Below, piece by piece: positions 37,170 to 49,769 of a DNA stretch of 64,000 nucleotides. Positions within the stretch are counted from its first letter, which is position 1. Every line of letters begins with the position of its first letter. Source of the DNA: Sebaldella termitidis ATCC 33386 (GTDB lineage Bacteria > Fusobacteriota > Fusobacteriia > Fusobacteriales > Leptotrichiaceae); contig NC_013517.1 of assembly GCF_000024405.1 (NCBI RefSeq), positions 2,666,001-2,730,000 of the forward strand. The letters run 5' to 3'. Below the pieces are notes generated by a model. That model saw only the letters and a program-made list of their open reading frames with translations, made no database searches and had not been told where the DNA came from. Position numbers and translations under genes: made by a program.

Positions 37170-38622
37170 TAAATTACTTATCATATTACCTATAATAATC
37201 TATCTGATGATCATGCTTTATATCGCATACAGGGTAAAACGGATGGAAAAACGTTCAAATTTAAATTTTATTGAAGAATACTACATGGGAAGCCGGAGCA
37301 TGGGCGGTTTTGTTCTTGCCATGACCATTATAGCAAGTTATGTAAGTGCAAGTTCGTTTATAGGCGGTCCGGCTATTGCATATAACATAGGACTCGGCTG
37401 GGTTTTTCTTGCCTGTATACAAACACCCACAGCTTTTCTGACTTTGGGAATACTTGGAAAAAAACTGGCTATTATATCAAGAAAAATAAACGGCGTTACT
37501 ATAATAGATTATCTTAAAGCACGGTACAGCAGTGATATTGTAGTGGTAAGCGGCGCTCTGCTGACTCTTGTTTTTTTTATAGCCTCGATGATTGCGCAGT
37601 TCATAGGCGGTGCACGTCTTATTGAAACTGTTACCGGATATGACTATACTACCGGACTTATTTTATTTTGCCTTATTGTTATTATTTACACTGCTTTCGG
37701 CGGTTTCAGAACTGTAGCCATAACGGATGCCATACAGGGCGTGGTTATGATTATTGCCGCTGTATGTTTGTTTTTAAAGCTGTACCAGGTAGGCGGAGGT
37801 ATGGGAAATATTGTAAAAAATATAGCTGAAATAAATCCTGATCTTTTGAGACCTGATTCAGGCGGAAATCTTCCTATCCCTTATCTTCTTTCATTCTGGG
37901 TGCTTGTAGGAGTGGCAATTTTAGGACTGCCTCAGACTACTGTCAGATGTATGGGATTTAAAGATTCAAAATCTATGCATAATGCTATGTTTATAGGAAC
38001 ACTTGTAGTAGGCTTTCTTATGATTGTTACACATATGATAGGATTTATGTCTATTCCGCTGATGCCCGGAGCAGAGGTCGGTGATAAGCTGATTCCTATG
38101 GTCAGCCTGAAGTATCTGAATCCTATTTTAGTAGGTATTTTTATAGGAGGACCGCTTGCGGCAATTATGTCCACTATTGATACAATGCTTATTATTGCTT
38201 CATCAGCAATAGTAAAAGACTTATACCTTAACTATTTTTCAAAATCAAAAAAAATAAATGAGAAAAAAATAAGAACTATCAGTACTATGACTACTCTTAT
38301 TATTGGGTTAATTGTATTTTTTCTGTCTCTTGACCCTCCAAAGCTGCTGGTTTATATTAATCTTTTTGCATTCGGAGGACTTGAAGCATCTTTTCTGTGC
38401 CCTATACTTTTCGGACTTTACTGGAGAAGGGCAAATTCCACAGGTGCTGTATTATCCATGCTAAGCGGTGTTGTTTCCTTTATCTATCTTTCATACAAGA
38501 AAATAACTGTTTTTGAAACAAACCAGATTGTACCTGCTATTCTGATCTCTATATTATTTTTTATAATCGGATCGTTTCTTGGTAAAAAAGAGCCTGAAGA
38601 GAAATTAAAGTATTTCTTTTAA
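37120..38622 (+). CDS. panF: sodium/pantothenate symporter
   Basis: Up to 500 residues; the true start is probably GTG at 37150 or ATG at 37135, since the longest reading lies deep in the preceding gene. Solute:sodium symporter family with about 13 helices; MGSRSMGGFVLAMTIIASYVSASSFIGGP is the conserved sodium-site region, then FGGFRTVAITDAIQG and GLPQTTVRCMGF typical of PanF. It imports pantothenate for the CoA pathway served by the nearby coaBC. Confidence 0.9.
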   Translation: MKILKMKSRDVKKLTNNKLLIILPIIIYLMIMLYIAYRVKRMEKRSNLNFIEEYYMGSRSMGGFVLAMTIIASYVSASSFIGGPAIAYNIGLGWVFLACIQTPTAFLTLGILGKKLAIISRKINGVTIIDYLKARYSSDIVVVSGALLTLVFFIASMIAQFIGGARLIETVTGYDYTTGLILFCLIVIIYTAFGGFRTVAITDAIQGVVMIIAAVCLFLKLYQVGGGMGNIVKNIAEINPDLLRPDSGGNLPIPYLLSFWVLVGVAILGLPQTTVRCMGFKDSKSMHNAMFIGTLVVGFLMIVTHMIGFMSIPLMPGAEVGDKLIPMVSLKYLNPILVGIFIGGPLAAIMSTIDTMLIIASSAIVKDLYLNYFSKSKKINEKKIRTISTMTTLIIGLIVFFLSLDPPKLLVYINLFAFGGLEASFLCPILFGLYWRRANSTGAVLSMLSGVVSFIYLSYKKITVFETNQIVPAILISILFFIIGSFLGKKEPEEKLKYFF

Positions 38623-38648
38623 TCCAGAAACACAATTATTTATATAAA

Positions 38649-38695
38649 AGAAAGACCATATAAATCCTTCTTGTGATTCATATGGTCTTTCTCTT
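38649..38695. terminator. bidirectional terminator
   Basis: A 13-bp stem (38649-38661 with 38680-38692) with an 18-base loop, between convergent panF and the DUF1439 lipoprotein gene. Confidence 0.8.
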
Positions 38696-39206
38696 AGTTT
38701 TTTACCGTTACATAAAGACTTCCTTTTTCTATTTTTATACCAAGAATTTCATAATCTTTATATTTTTCCTCCATCTCATAAACAGGCTTTTTAGCAAGAT
38801 AATTTGCCAGAAGCTCATTTATTACATCATAAATTCTCCCCTTTTCTACAAGTGAACCATCCTTATTTCTGATCTCATCTACTGACAGATTAGTAAGATA
38901 AACTTCTCTTGTAGCACTGTCATATGACACTGCGCTGCTTACTTTTGTTTTACCCTCTGACTTGTTTCCGGCAAGTGAAATTTTATAATCCAGATCCATA
39001 ATAAGTCTCTCATCACTAAAAGATACTTTCGGATTTTCAAGAAGAGCTCTTGCCAGAACCAGATTTTTATCCACAGGAAATTCTTTGGCAACAGCTTTAT
39101 TTACTAAAAACAAAGGTACTCTTACCGTTTTTTCCCCTTTTTCACAGGAAACTACCAGCAGTATTACTGTTATTAATGAGATCATTAATAAAAAAAATCT
39201 TTTCAT
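38694..39206 (-). CDS. DUF1439-type lipoprotein (YceB-like)
   Basis: 170 residues. Lipobox LVVSC with C21. The mature domain has the DUF1439 layout: FLVNKAVAKEFPVDKN, then LDYKISLAGNKSEGKTKVSS and IYDVINELLANYLAKKPVYE, a lipid-binding-like beta/alpha barrel fold. It would be a periplasmic lipoprotein. Monocistronic and divergent from azlCD. Confidence 0.75.
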   Translation of the reverse strand: MKRFFLLMISLITVILLVVSCEKGEKTVRVPLFLVNKAVAKEFPVDKNLVLARALLENPKVSFSDERLIMDLDYKISLAGNKSEGKTKVSSAVSYDSATREVYLTNLSVDEIRNKDGSLVEKGRIYDVINELLANYLAKKPVYEMEEKYKDYEILGIKIEKGSLYVTVKN

Positions 39207-39261
39207 TTTATCACCAAACCTTTATAATGTACATATAGATTTTAATATTGAAAGGGAGTAT

Positions 39262-39984
39262 ATGTCAACTACTAATTTAAAAAATTTCAAACTCGGTCTT
39301 CTGACTGGCAGCAGTATTGCAATTGGTTATATTCCTCTCGGGGTTTCCTTCGGAATTTTCTCTAAAAATTCCGGTATGAATTCTTTACTGTCTTTTTTTA
39401 TGTCTTTGGTTAACTATGCAGGAGCTTCACAATTCATCAGTACAAAGCTGATGTTTGATGGTACTTCCAGAATTTTTGAGATTATTTTGGCAGTTATTAT
39501 ACTGAATTCCAGATATTCTCTTTTAAACCTGCTAATTTATCAAAAACTGGAAAATAAAGCATCATTTAAATTTAAGGCCCTTATAGGGCTGGGACTTACA
39601 GATGAAACTATATCTTATCTTTCTTTTTATTCCAATAATAACCCTTACTACATGCTGGGGCTTAATACACTGCCTTACCTCTCATTCGGGTTTGGAACAC
39701 TTGCAGGTTCTTTATTCGGAGACGTACTGCCGCAGACTCTGTCAAACAGCCTTAATATAATATTATATGCATTATTTCTCGGGCTTATTGTACCTTCCCT
39801 GAAAAAGGAAATAAAGTATATACGTGTAGTAATATTAGTTATTATAATAAAACTGATGTTTATGTATGTTCCTGTAATAAGCCTGCTTTCAAACGGTTGG
39901 AAAATAACTCTTTCCATACTTTTAGCAGCTGTTATATACACGAATTTATTCTACAAGGAAGAAACAGGTGAAGAGAATGACTAA
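39262..39984 (+). CDS. azlC: branched-chain amino acid exporter large subunit AzlC
   Basis: 240 residues from the ATG at 39262 (GGGAG upstream); a longer upstream reading overlaps the divergent lipoprotein gene. AzlC features: IAIGYIPLGVSFGIF, the MNYAGASQF-like stretch (VNYAGASQFIS), NSRYSLL and GLTDETISYL. Six to seven helices. With AzlD it exports branched-chain amino acids or analogues. Confidence 0.9.
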   Translation: MSTTNLKNFKLGLLTGSSIAIGYIPLGVSFGIFSKNSGMNSLLSFFMSLVNYAGASQFISTKLMFDGTSRIFEIILAVIILNSRYSLLNLLIYQKLENKASFKFKALIGLGLTDETISYLSFYSNNNPYYMLGLNTLPYLSFGFGTLAGSLFGDVLPQTLSNSLNIILYALFLGLIVPSLKKEIKYIRVVILVIIIKLMFMYVPVISLLSNGWKITLSILLAAVIYTNLFYKEETGEEND

Positions 39985-40282
39985 CCAGAAAATCTTTTTT
40001 ATTGTTGTTATTTTATCATGTTCTACAATTTTTCTTAGACTTATTCCTTTATTTATAAAAGTGGATACTTCTTCGCCTAAGGTGAGAACCTTTTTTAAAG
40101 CTCTGCCTTTTGCTGCATTGAGCTCTCTCATTTTTCCCGATATTTTTACGTCTACAGGAAATATTGTTACTTCTGTCATAGGAGCTTTTATAGCATTTGT
40201 GCTGGCATATAAAAAAGTCAATTTAGGACTTAATATACTGATCTCTGTAATTAGTGTTTATTTAATTAGCCTGTTTATTTAG
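39977..40282 (+). CDS. azlD: branched-chain amino acid exporter small subunit AzlD
   Basis: 101 residues from the ATG at 39977 (AGGTGA upstream; a GTG nine bases earlier is possible). Three to four helices and the AzlD motif PFAALSSLIFPDI. It overlaps azlC by eight bases, so the two are co-translated as one transporter. Confidence 0.88.
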   Translation: MTNQKIFFIVVILSCSTIFLRLIPLFIKVDTSSPKVRTFFKALPFAALSSLIFPDIFTSTGNIVTSVIGAFIAFVLAYKKVNLGLNILISVISVYLISLFI

Positions 40283-40453
40283 TTTATTTTTAATTCAACG
40301 TTTTTTACTTTATAAACAGCTTAATATATTGATTTTTAGTACTTTATAAGTTATAATAGAATATGATCGACATTTTTATTTTAAATATGGTTTTAGCTTT
40401 TTATTATTTTTTATCACCCCTATATTAAAAGACTGTAGGGGAAAGGGGAGAAA

Positions 40454-41479
40454 ATGAACAATAAGGAAAATATCATTAATTTGATCAAAACTTATGAAGT
40501 ATTAACCAAACCTCAAATTTCAAAGCTTACTAAATTAAGCCTTCCTACTATCAATAAGTATGTAAATGATCTTATTGATGAAAAAATTTTAGAGGTTGAT
40601 TCTACTTCAAGAAGACGTACTGAGGGAAAGCCGCCGACATATTACCGTCTGAACAGAAACTACGGTAAACTGCTGGGAGTTTTCTTTCACAGAAACAGTA
40701 TCATTTTTTTAGTAACTAACATAATCGGAAATATTGAAAAAAAGACCCAAAAAAGAATTTCTACTACTAAAAATTTTACAAAAGAAAAAATTGGCGAGAT
40801 TATTTCTAAATATATAAGAGAAAATAATCTGAAAAATCATATTAAATTTATTTCTATCGGTATCCCGGGAATTATAGAAAATGCATCTAAAATAGTGGAA
40901 ACTACAATAACACCTTCACTTAACAATCAGAAACTGGGTTCATATCTTGAATCTAAACTGGATATCCCGGTAATTCTGGAAAATGACATTAATCTTGTAG
41001 TAAAAAATCTCCATAATAAAAGAGAATATCAGGATTATAATAATTTAATATATCTGCATATCGGAGATGAAAATAAAAGTATTGTTGGTGGAAGTGTTAT
41101 TCTAAACGATAAGCTTTATACTGGAAAATCAAGCTTTATCGGCGAGTTTTCATATCTGGCTTTTGACGATCATCTTTTTGATTCTAAAAGCAGAATTTCA
41201 TTTGAAAGTATGGAGCAGTATTTTCTGGAAAAAATAAAGACTCCCGATGAAAAAATAAAGTTTGTTTCTTCACTTATTCTGAAACTGATTCCTACTTTAA
41301 ACCCGGAAATTTTGTTTATAGAATGTAAGTTAATTTCACATGAAGAAATTTATGAAATAAATTCACTCCTTGAGACTTTCATTGATAAAATGCATCTTCC
41401 GGTCATAACTAAAATGGAAAGTAAAGATTTGGGACTTTTGGGAACAATAGATCATGCTCTGGAATTTTTATATCCATAA
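40454..41479 (+). CDS. ROK-family transcriptional regulator
   Basis: 341 residues. N-terminal winged helix (KPQISKLTKLSLPTINKYVND), then a ROK/actin-like fold with GIPGIIEN, LENDINLVV and a glycine-rich loop. The zinc motif CxCGxxGC of sugar kinases is absent, so it is a regulator rather than a kinase. GGGGAG precedes the ATG. No sugar operon adjoins it on the same strand; the beta-glucoside locus downstream, in the opposite direction, is one possible target. Confidence 0.85.
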   Translation: MNNKENIINLIKTYEVLTKPQISKLTKLSLPTINKYVNDLIDEKILEVDSTSRRRTEGKPPTYYRLNRNYGKLLGVFFHRNSIIFLVTNIIGNIEKKTQKRISTTKNFTKEKIGEIISKYIRENNLKNHIKFISIGIPGIIENASKIVETTITPSLNNQKLGSYLESKLDIPVILENDINLVVKNLHNKREYQDYNNLIYLHIGDENKSIVGGSVILNDKLYTGKSSFIGEFSYLAFDDHLFDSKSRISFESMEQYFLEKIKTPDEKIKFVSSLILKLIPTLNPEILFIECKLISHEEIYEINSLLETFIDKMHLPVITKMESKDLGLLGTIDHALEFLYP

Positions 41480-41499
41480 AAATTCATTAACAGTTATTG

Positions 41500-41527
41500 T
41501 ACGGACAGTTTATACTGTCCTTTTTTG
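41500..41527 (+). terminator. terminator of the ROK gene
   Basis: GGACAGT and ACTGTCC arms with a four-base loop, followed by six T. Confidence 0.88.
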
Positions 41528-41536
41528 TTATATAAA

Positions 41537-41577
41537 AAGAGACAGAAATACTACATTATTTCTGTCTCATAAAGGGG
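41537..41577. terminator. hairpin, second terminator
   Basis: GAGACAGAAATA and TATTTCTGTCTC form a 12-bp stem around CTACAT. It could stop leftward readthrough from the phosphatase gene. Confidence 0.7.
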
Positions 41578-41661
41578 GGGTTATGAGGTTTTAAACTCAT
41601 GTGTTAATTATACCACATATATTACAAAAATCAAGCACAAAATTTATTTTTTTCTTATTAA

Positions 41662-42429
41662 TTAATTTTCTAACTGTTTTTTTCCTTTTTCTACATATTT
41701 CATGCTTCCAATTTCATCTACAGTAAATTTCCCGTTATTGTATATGATTTTTACTACAGCAGCATTTGAAAGTCCTTTATTTTTTTGCGGATTATCTGTC
41801 ATATCAGAAATCATAACCTGAATAGACATTCCCGATGAAATAACAAGTACATTTCCTCCGCCTTTTGCAGCAGTCTCCTCAGCTATTTCCTTTAATGCTC
41901 TTTGTGTTCTTTCCTTTACCTGGCTGTAATTTTCCGCAAGACCTTTGGGATCTTCCTTTGCTATAGCATCTACTACTCTGGAAATATCTATTTTATCAAA
42001 GTTTTTCAGATACTCCTCAGTGCTCATTCCCATTCCTTTTGCAGCAGCTTCTTTGGCGGCAGAATTAAAATCTCCTTCGAATCCTCCGTAAAATACTTCT
42101 CTCAAGCCTTTTTTTTCCACCAATTTATAATTTTTTATTCCCATTTGATTTAGTATTACTTCCATCGTTTCCCTCTGACGTCCGGCATCACTGGAATAAT
42201 ATCCGGAAAATTTTATATCCTTTAATCCTTCACCGAGATATTTTGCTACTTCAATGCCCGGCTCAGTCAAGGGCGAGTCAGCCCACCCCTGTACTCTGTC
42301 AAAGGTATTAAATAAAGTTTTTCCATGTCTGGCAAAATAAATTGTTACCGTGTTATTTTTATTTTTTACACTCTCTCCCATTACTCCCCAGGAAAATAGT
42401 ATAATTAATAAAACCAATAGCTTTTTCAT
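41662..42429 (-). CDS. secreted histidine-phosphatase-superfamily protein lacking the second catalytic His
   Basis: About 255 residues from the ATG at 42429 (GGAAG four bases upstream). Signal peptide to about residue 19. The phosphate-site motif is FARHGKTLFN, followed by GWADSPLT and YSSDAGRQRETM as in phosphoglycerate-mutase-like enzymes. The usual late SHG motif reads ISSGMS, so the second catalytic histidine is a serine. It may be a weak or non-catalytic family member. It lies just downstream of the beta-glucosidase gene and may be cotranscribed with it. Confidence 0.78.
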   Translation of the reverse strand: MKKLLVLLIILFSWGVMGESVKNKNNTVTIYFARHGKTLFNTFDRVQGWADSPLTEPGIEVAKYLGEGLKDIKFSGYYSSDAGRQRETMEVILNQMGIKNYKLVEKKGLREVFYGGFEGDFNSAAKEAAAKGMGMSTEEYLKNFDKIDISRVVDAIAKEDPKGLAENYSQVKERTQRALKEIAEETAAKGGGNVLVISSGMSIQVMISDMTDNPQKNKGLSNAAVVKIIYNNGKFTVDEIGSMKYVEKGKKQLEN

Positions 42430-42461
42430 TTTCTTCCACACCATCCTTTGTATTTTTTCGA

Positions 42462-43922
<1,461 letters not shown>

Positions 43923-43945
43923 TTATTTATATTTATTTTAACTTA

Positions 43946-45966
<2,021 letters not shown>

Positions 45967-45978
<12 letters not shown>

Positions 45979-46005
45979 GCCTTAAAAAATATTAAGTAAC
46001 AATCC
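45967..46005 (-). promoter_or_regulatory. RAT (ribonucleic antiterminator) site
   Basis: On the minus strand GGATTGTTACT and AGGCAAGACCTGAA match the BglG/LicT RAT consensus halves. It lies between licT and the permease gene. When LicT binds, the overlapping terminator cannot form and bglF-like and glucosidase genes are read. Confidence 0.9.
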
Positions 46006-46022
46006 ATCTATATTATTCTTAT

Positions 46023-46868
46023 TTAATTCCATTCTTTTCTCAGCTTTTCTATATGAATACTTAAGTATACCATTTCATCTCTGGAAAAGCTATAATTATA
46101 ATTTTTTTTAATATGTTCAAATATTTTTACCGTGCAGGCAAATGATTCTTTATAGCTCGCTCTTATTACATTAAAAAGCTCATCGTCATTGCTGTGATTG
46201 CAGGTTGTATTATTAAGAAGCCTTTGTGCAAGAAATTTCAGATGAACGATAAATCTGTAATATGTCTGATTTTCCTCGTCCAGCTCTACATTGAAATGAT
46301 ATTTTAGTATATTTGTAATCTCTTTTATTATTTTAGTAATAATCATTACATTCATCATATTCTCATTTAACTCTGCATTTACTATATGAAGTGCTATAAA
46401 GCCTGCTTCATCGTCGGGAAGTGAAAGATCTACAGTGTCTTTTATTATTTTCAGCGCTTCCTGTCCTATCAGATATTCATCCTTATAGCTGCTTTTTATT
46501 TCCCAGAACAGGATATTCTTGAGTGACTGTCCGTCGCCGAATCTTTTTACTGCAAAATATATGTGATCTGATAAAGTAATATATATAGTATCACTTAATT
46601 TCATCTGTAATTTTTCTTCTGCAAGCTTTACTATTTTTTCAGTAATATCAATATATTCAGCAGGTATTCTTTCTATCGTGTCTTCCAGTTTTTTGTACAG
46701 ATTTTTATCTTCCCTTGTTTGTGTAAATATTTTTTCTATTTTACTCTCATCTACATTATCACCGCGTTTTTTCCCGAAAGCCAGACCGCATCCCATAATG
46801 ATAACTTCTTCCCCGGCTTCTGTTTTCACAGTGACAACATTATTGTTTAATACTTTTAATATCTTCAT
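46023..46868 (-). CDS. licT: BglG/LicT-family transcription antiterminator
   Basis: 281 residues from the ATG at 46868 (AGAGGGTG upstream); a longer upstream reading has no ribosome-binding site. RNA-binding CAT domain to about residue 55, then two PTS regulation domains with conserved histidines, for example in TLSDHIYFAVKR and FIALHIV (PRD1) and IVHLKFLAQR and YLSIHIEKL (PRD2). It binds the RAT site just downstream. The permease controls it by phosphorylation. Confidence 0.92.
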   Translation of the reverse strand: MKILKVLNNNVVTVKTEAGEEVIIMGCGLAFGKKRGDNVDESKIEKIFTQTREDKNLYKKLEDTIERIPAEYIDITEKIVKLAEEKLQMKLSDTIYITLSDHIYFAVKRFGDGQSLKNILFWEIKSSYKDEYLIGQEALKIIKDTVDLSLPDDEAGFIALHIVNAELNENMMNVMIITKIIKEITNILKYHFNVELDEENQTYYRFIVHLKFLAQRLLNNTTCNHSNDDELFNVIRASYKESFACTVKIFEHIKKNYNYSFSRDEMVYLSIHIEKLRKEWN

Positions 46869-46916
46869 ATTACACCCTCTGTAAAAATATTCTTTTTCCT
46901 GCTGGTTCTCAGCTGA

Positions 46917-46946
46917 CTTATATTTAACATGCTGAATAACTGTCAA
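46917..46946 (-). promoter_or_regulatory. promoter of the beta-glucoside operon
   Basis: On the minus strand a perfect TTGACA (46941-46946) and TATAAG (46917-46922) at 18-base spacing, about 40 bases before the LicT start. No RAT is seen between it and licT. Confidence 0.7.
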
Positions 46947-47165
46947 TATCAAAAACCTTACCCGCATCCGGATCTCTGAGTCAGAATGCCGGAATCAGTA
47001 ATCTATTTTATAATTCTATCCAATTTATATATTTTTGTCAAATTTATTTTTTTTATTTATTTTTAAATAACTAATTTTTCAATACTTATTTATTTTGTAT
47101 GATATTTTTTCCAAAATTTACAGTTTTAAAAAAACATATCTTTTTCAAGCCCTTGATTTACAACT

Positions 47166-47193
47166 AAAAAACAAGACTTTTTATCAGTCCTGT
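47166..47193 (-). terminator. AACAAGACT-type terminator, copy 3
   Basis: Read leftward AACAGGACT, loop, AGTCTTGTT, then T run; one G-T pair. It overlaps the stop of the DKNYY gene. Confidence 0.7.
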
Positions 47194-47678
47194 TTAGAAT
47201 TTTTCTGTTTTATCAGTTTTGGTTTACCTGATTGCGTTGTCCCTATGATGTATACTCCGTTTTTATCCCTGAGTCGGATATCTATCACAGGATAACAGCC
47301 GATTTCTGGTCCTGTTTCTTCGAGCTCCAGAGCATCTGAATATATTACCAGTGTTTTTATATCCAGTCCCTTAATTACTTCTGCACCGTAATAGACATTT
47401 TTCTTATCCCTGCCCATTGATGAATGAATCTGCTTAAACGTTTTAATATCTGACTCAAGAACTTTTTTTGCTTCGACTCCGTCATAATAAAATATTTTAT
47501 TATTTTTTATGAAATATCCTACCTGAAAACAATTATAGGAATAAACAACTAGTTTCCCCGCTTCTGAATTTGCTGTTATTTCTTTTTTTCCTGAATTTTC
47601 TGTTTTTAGATATATATTTGAAAAAAGAAAACACGGGAAAATTGTTATCCCTATTATAGTCCGGAATTTATTATTCAT
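47184..47678 (-). CDS. secreted DKNYY-family protein
   Basis: 164 residues from the ATG at 47678, which GGAG precedes by six bases. Signal peptide-like start (FRTIIGITIFPCFLFS). DKNYY-type units are visible: KNNKIFYYDGVEAKKVLESD and GRDKKNVYYGAEVIKGLDIKT, then a variant DKNGVYI. Function unknown. Paralogue of the genes at 22830, 48937 and 49373. Confidence 0.65.
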   Translation of the reverse strand: MNNKFRTIIGITIFPCFLFSNIYLKTENSGKKEITANSEAGKLVVYSYNCFQVGYFIKNNKIFYYDGVEAKKVLESDIKTFKQIHSSMGRDKKNVYYGAEVIKGLDIKTLVIYSDALELEETGPEIGCYPVIDIRLRDKNGVYIIGTTQSGKPKLIKQKNSKQD

Positions 47679-47844
47679 TCTATACTCCTTTATTATATAA
47701 AACAGCATGTATTCCTGCTTGTCTTACAATATATTTTTTTTATGTAAATATTTGTTATATCTTTATTTTTATTTATGTTATAATAAATTAATAGTATCTG
47801 TAAAAATACAGTCATGTAAATCTAACTACAGAGAGGTGTTTTTT

Positions 47845-48051
47845 ATGATTCATAATTTAAAAAAAAGATACGTTCTTGATATTTCAACAGGAATTTGTCA
47901 TGATTTAGACCACATTCGTAAAAATTGTCAGCTTAAGGAACTAAAATCACATCATATTTTTAATGCAGATTCTTTAGATGAAGAAATAAAAAGACATCCT
48001 GCGTATAAGATTAAATGTAAATACTGCATGCCACACCATGACTATGACTGA
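47845..48051 (+). CDS. small Cys/His-rich protein, unknown
   Basis: 68 residues from the ATG at 47845, with GAGAGGTG upstream. It holds paired cysteines and histidines (CHDLDHIRKNC, SHHIF, KCKYCMPHHDYD), so metal binding is possible. No family recognised. It has its own terminator at 48104. Confidence 0.55.
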   Translation: MIHNLKKRYVLDISTGICHDLDHIRKNCQLKELKSHHIFNADSLDEEIKRHPAYKIKCKYCMPHHDYD

Positions 48052-48103
48052 TTTTTTTCACTTAGTCAGAAGTTTAGTTAAAATATAATAATAAAGAATT
48101 TGA

Positions 48104-48130
48104 AAGAAGTCCGGAAAAGACTTCTTTTTT
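48104..48130 (+). terminator. terminator
   Basis: AAGAAGTC and GACTTCTT arms with a seven-base loop, followed by T run. Confidence 0.85.
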
Positions 48131-48169
48131 ATAATTAAAATTTTTAAAACATTCTGTTTACGTTTATTC

Positions 48170-48877
48170 TTACGATAATATTGACTTATCCAGCCAGTTA
48201 TCAAAAAATTCCAGCTGTTCATTTGTATGAAAAAAATGCCCGCTGTTATCCATGATATACAAATTACAATGAAAAATCTCTGTAAAATGGAGTATCGTCT
48301 CATATTCACAAACATCATCTTTTGAACCGTATAAAATTGAAGTCGGAATATCCCATACAGTAACAGGATGAGACCTTACATAACAATAAAAATCCCAGTA
48401 AAGCCTTTGCCCTATAGGAGTCATTATCTCCTTTTCTTTTTCCAGTCTTTCTTCACTGATATCAAACCAAAGCATCATATTATCAATAATTTTACCCATA
48501 TTTACAACCGGGGATAAAAATAATGACTGGCTTAATTTTTCATTTTTATACGCCATAAGACTAAAATAAGCTCCCATGCTGCAGGCAAACAAGCTTACAT
48601 TTTCATATCTTTCTTTTATATAATTTATTATTGCTGTAAGCTCTGACACACACTCCTGAACCTTACACAATGTATCTTCATTTTTTCTGTCTCCGTGCTC
48701 GGGAAGGTCAAAGCTCAATACCTGATAGCCTGAGCTTACAGCTTTTTCAGCAAATTTCATAATTATAATATCTTCTTTATGTGACATATTTCCATGTACC
48801 GCTATAAAAACCTTCTTGCTTTCCTTTCCCCACAGAACCGCCGGAATTCCTTCCACTGTTAATTTCTGTTTTATCAT
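48170..48877 (-). CDS. alpha/beta hydrolase
   Basis: 235 residues from the ATG at 48877 (AAGGGAAG upstream). Oxyanion-hole HGN in VFIAVHGNMSH, the nucleophile elbow ACSMGAY, an acid in YGSKDD and the final His in SGHFF make a complete catalytic triad. It probably is a cytoplasmic esterase or lipase-like enzyme. No operon partner tells the substrate. Confidence 0.8.
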   Translation of the reverse strand: MIKQKLTVEGIPAVLWGKESKKVFIAVHGNMSHKEDIIIMKFAEKAVSSGYQVLSFDLPEHGDRKNEDTLCKVQECVSELTAIINYIKERYENVSLFACSMGAYFSLMAYKNEKLSQSLFLSPVVNMGKIIDNMMLWFDISEERLEKEKEIMTPIGQRLYWDFYCYVRSHPVTVWDIPTSILYGSKDDVCEYETILHFTEIFHCNLYIMDNSGHFFHTNEQLEFFDNWLDKSILS

Positions 48878-48936
48878 TTTTCTTCCCTTTTTACCTTTCA
48901 TAAATTATATATTTGGGTTTAAACTTAATAAATTAT

Positions 48937-49311
48937 TTATAATACTTCTTTTACTTCATATCTTATTCCTTTATCTTCCAGTATATAACCGGAGCTTCCG
49001 CATCCATATCCCCACACCGGTCTTATCGCCGGCTTTATTTCTTCTATTATTTTGAATGTTTGCGGATTAATATTTTCAAGTATTTTTCCCTGATAATATA
49101 CATTATTTGTATCCTTTGCCAAAAGACTGTAATTTACAGAGCTTATGATTTCAAAAGATTTATAATCGGCTGCTTCCAATTGTATTTTTTCTCTGGATTC
49201 ATAATACACTTTGTCATTTTCCAGTATATACCCTCTAAATAAACAGCTTAAAGAAAAGCTAAACTGAGAAAGTATAAACATTCCAGCTAAAATTATCAAT
49301 TTTTTTTTCAT
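48937..49311 (-). CDS. secreted DKNYY-family protein, tandem paralogue A
   Basis: 124 residues. Signal peptide to about residue 22 (LSQFSFSLSC). One complete DKNYY unit (AKDTNNVYYQGKILENINPQTFKII) and a degenerate one before it, then GYGCGSSGYILEDKGIRYEVKEVL. Close paralogue of the next gene upstream (49373): the same signal peptide, order and C-terminal motif. Two cysteines in the mature part may pair. Function unknown. Confidence 0.7.
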   Translation of the reverse strand: MKKKLIILAGMFILSQFSFSLSCLFRGYILENDKVYYESREKIQLEAADYKSFEIISSVNYSLLAKDTNNVYYQGKILENINPQTFKIIEEIKPAIRPVWGYGCGSSGYILEDKGIRYEVKEVL

Positions 49312-49372
49312 ATTTTCTCCCTTTTGTAACTTTTTATTCTGTCGTATTTTTTAGAATTCTTGGGTATACATC

Positions 49373-49753
49373 TTAAAATACTTCTTTTAATTCATATTGT
49401 ATTCCCTTATCTTCGATAATATATCCGGAAGAACCGCAGCCATATTTCCATGGTCCCTTATCTGGGGGAAAATTTTCTTTTACTATTTTAAAGGTTTTTG
49501 GATTTACACCTTTAATTACTTTTCCCTGATAATATACATTTTTTTTATCTTTGGCAAGAAGATCAAAATGAGGCAGTGAATCCACCACTTCAAATGTCTT
49601 ATAATCAATATTTTTTAATTCTTCTTTATCTTTTCCATGTACATAGAAAACTTTATTATTCTCCTTTAAATATCCCCTGTACATACAGCTCAGAGAAAAA
49701 CTAAGCTGACAAAACAATAACATTCCTGCTAAAATCAATAACTTACTTTTCAT
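49373..49753 (-). CDS. secreted DKNYY-family protein, tandem paralogue B
   Basis: 126 residues. Same architecture as the gene at 48937: signal peptide, CMYRGYLKENNKVFY, unit AKDKKNVYYQGKVIKGVNPKTFKI and the tail YGCGSSGYIIEDKGIQYELKEVF. The two are clearly products of a tandem duplication. TAGGAGG precedes the ATG. Function unknown. Confidence 0.7.
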   Translation of the reverse strand: MKSKLLILAGMLLFCQLSFSLSCMYRGYLKENNKVFYVHGKDKEELKNIDYKTFEVVDSLPHFDLLAKDKKNVYYQGKVIKGVNPKTFKIVKENFPPDKGPWKYGCGSSGYIIEDKGIQYELKEVF

Positions 49754-49769
49754 TATTACCTCCTAAATT

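Noticed and set aside
39085-39261. N-terminal extension of AzlC
   Set aside because: It overlaps the divergent lipoprotein gene and its promoter; the ATG at 39262 has a ribosome-binding site and fits family length.
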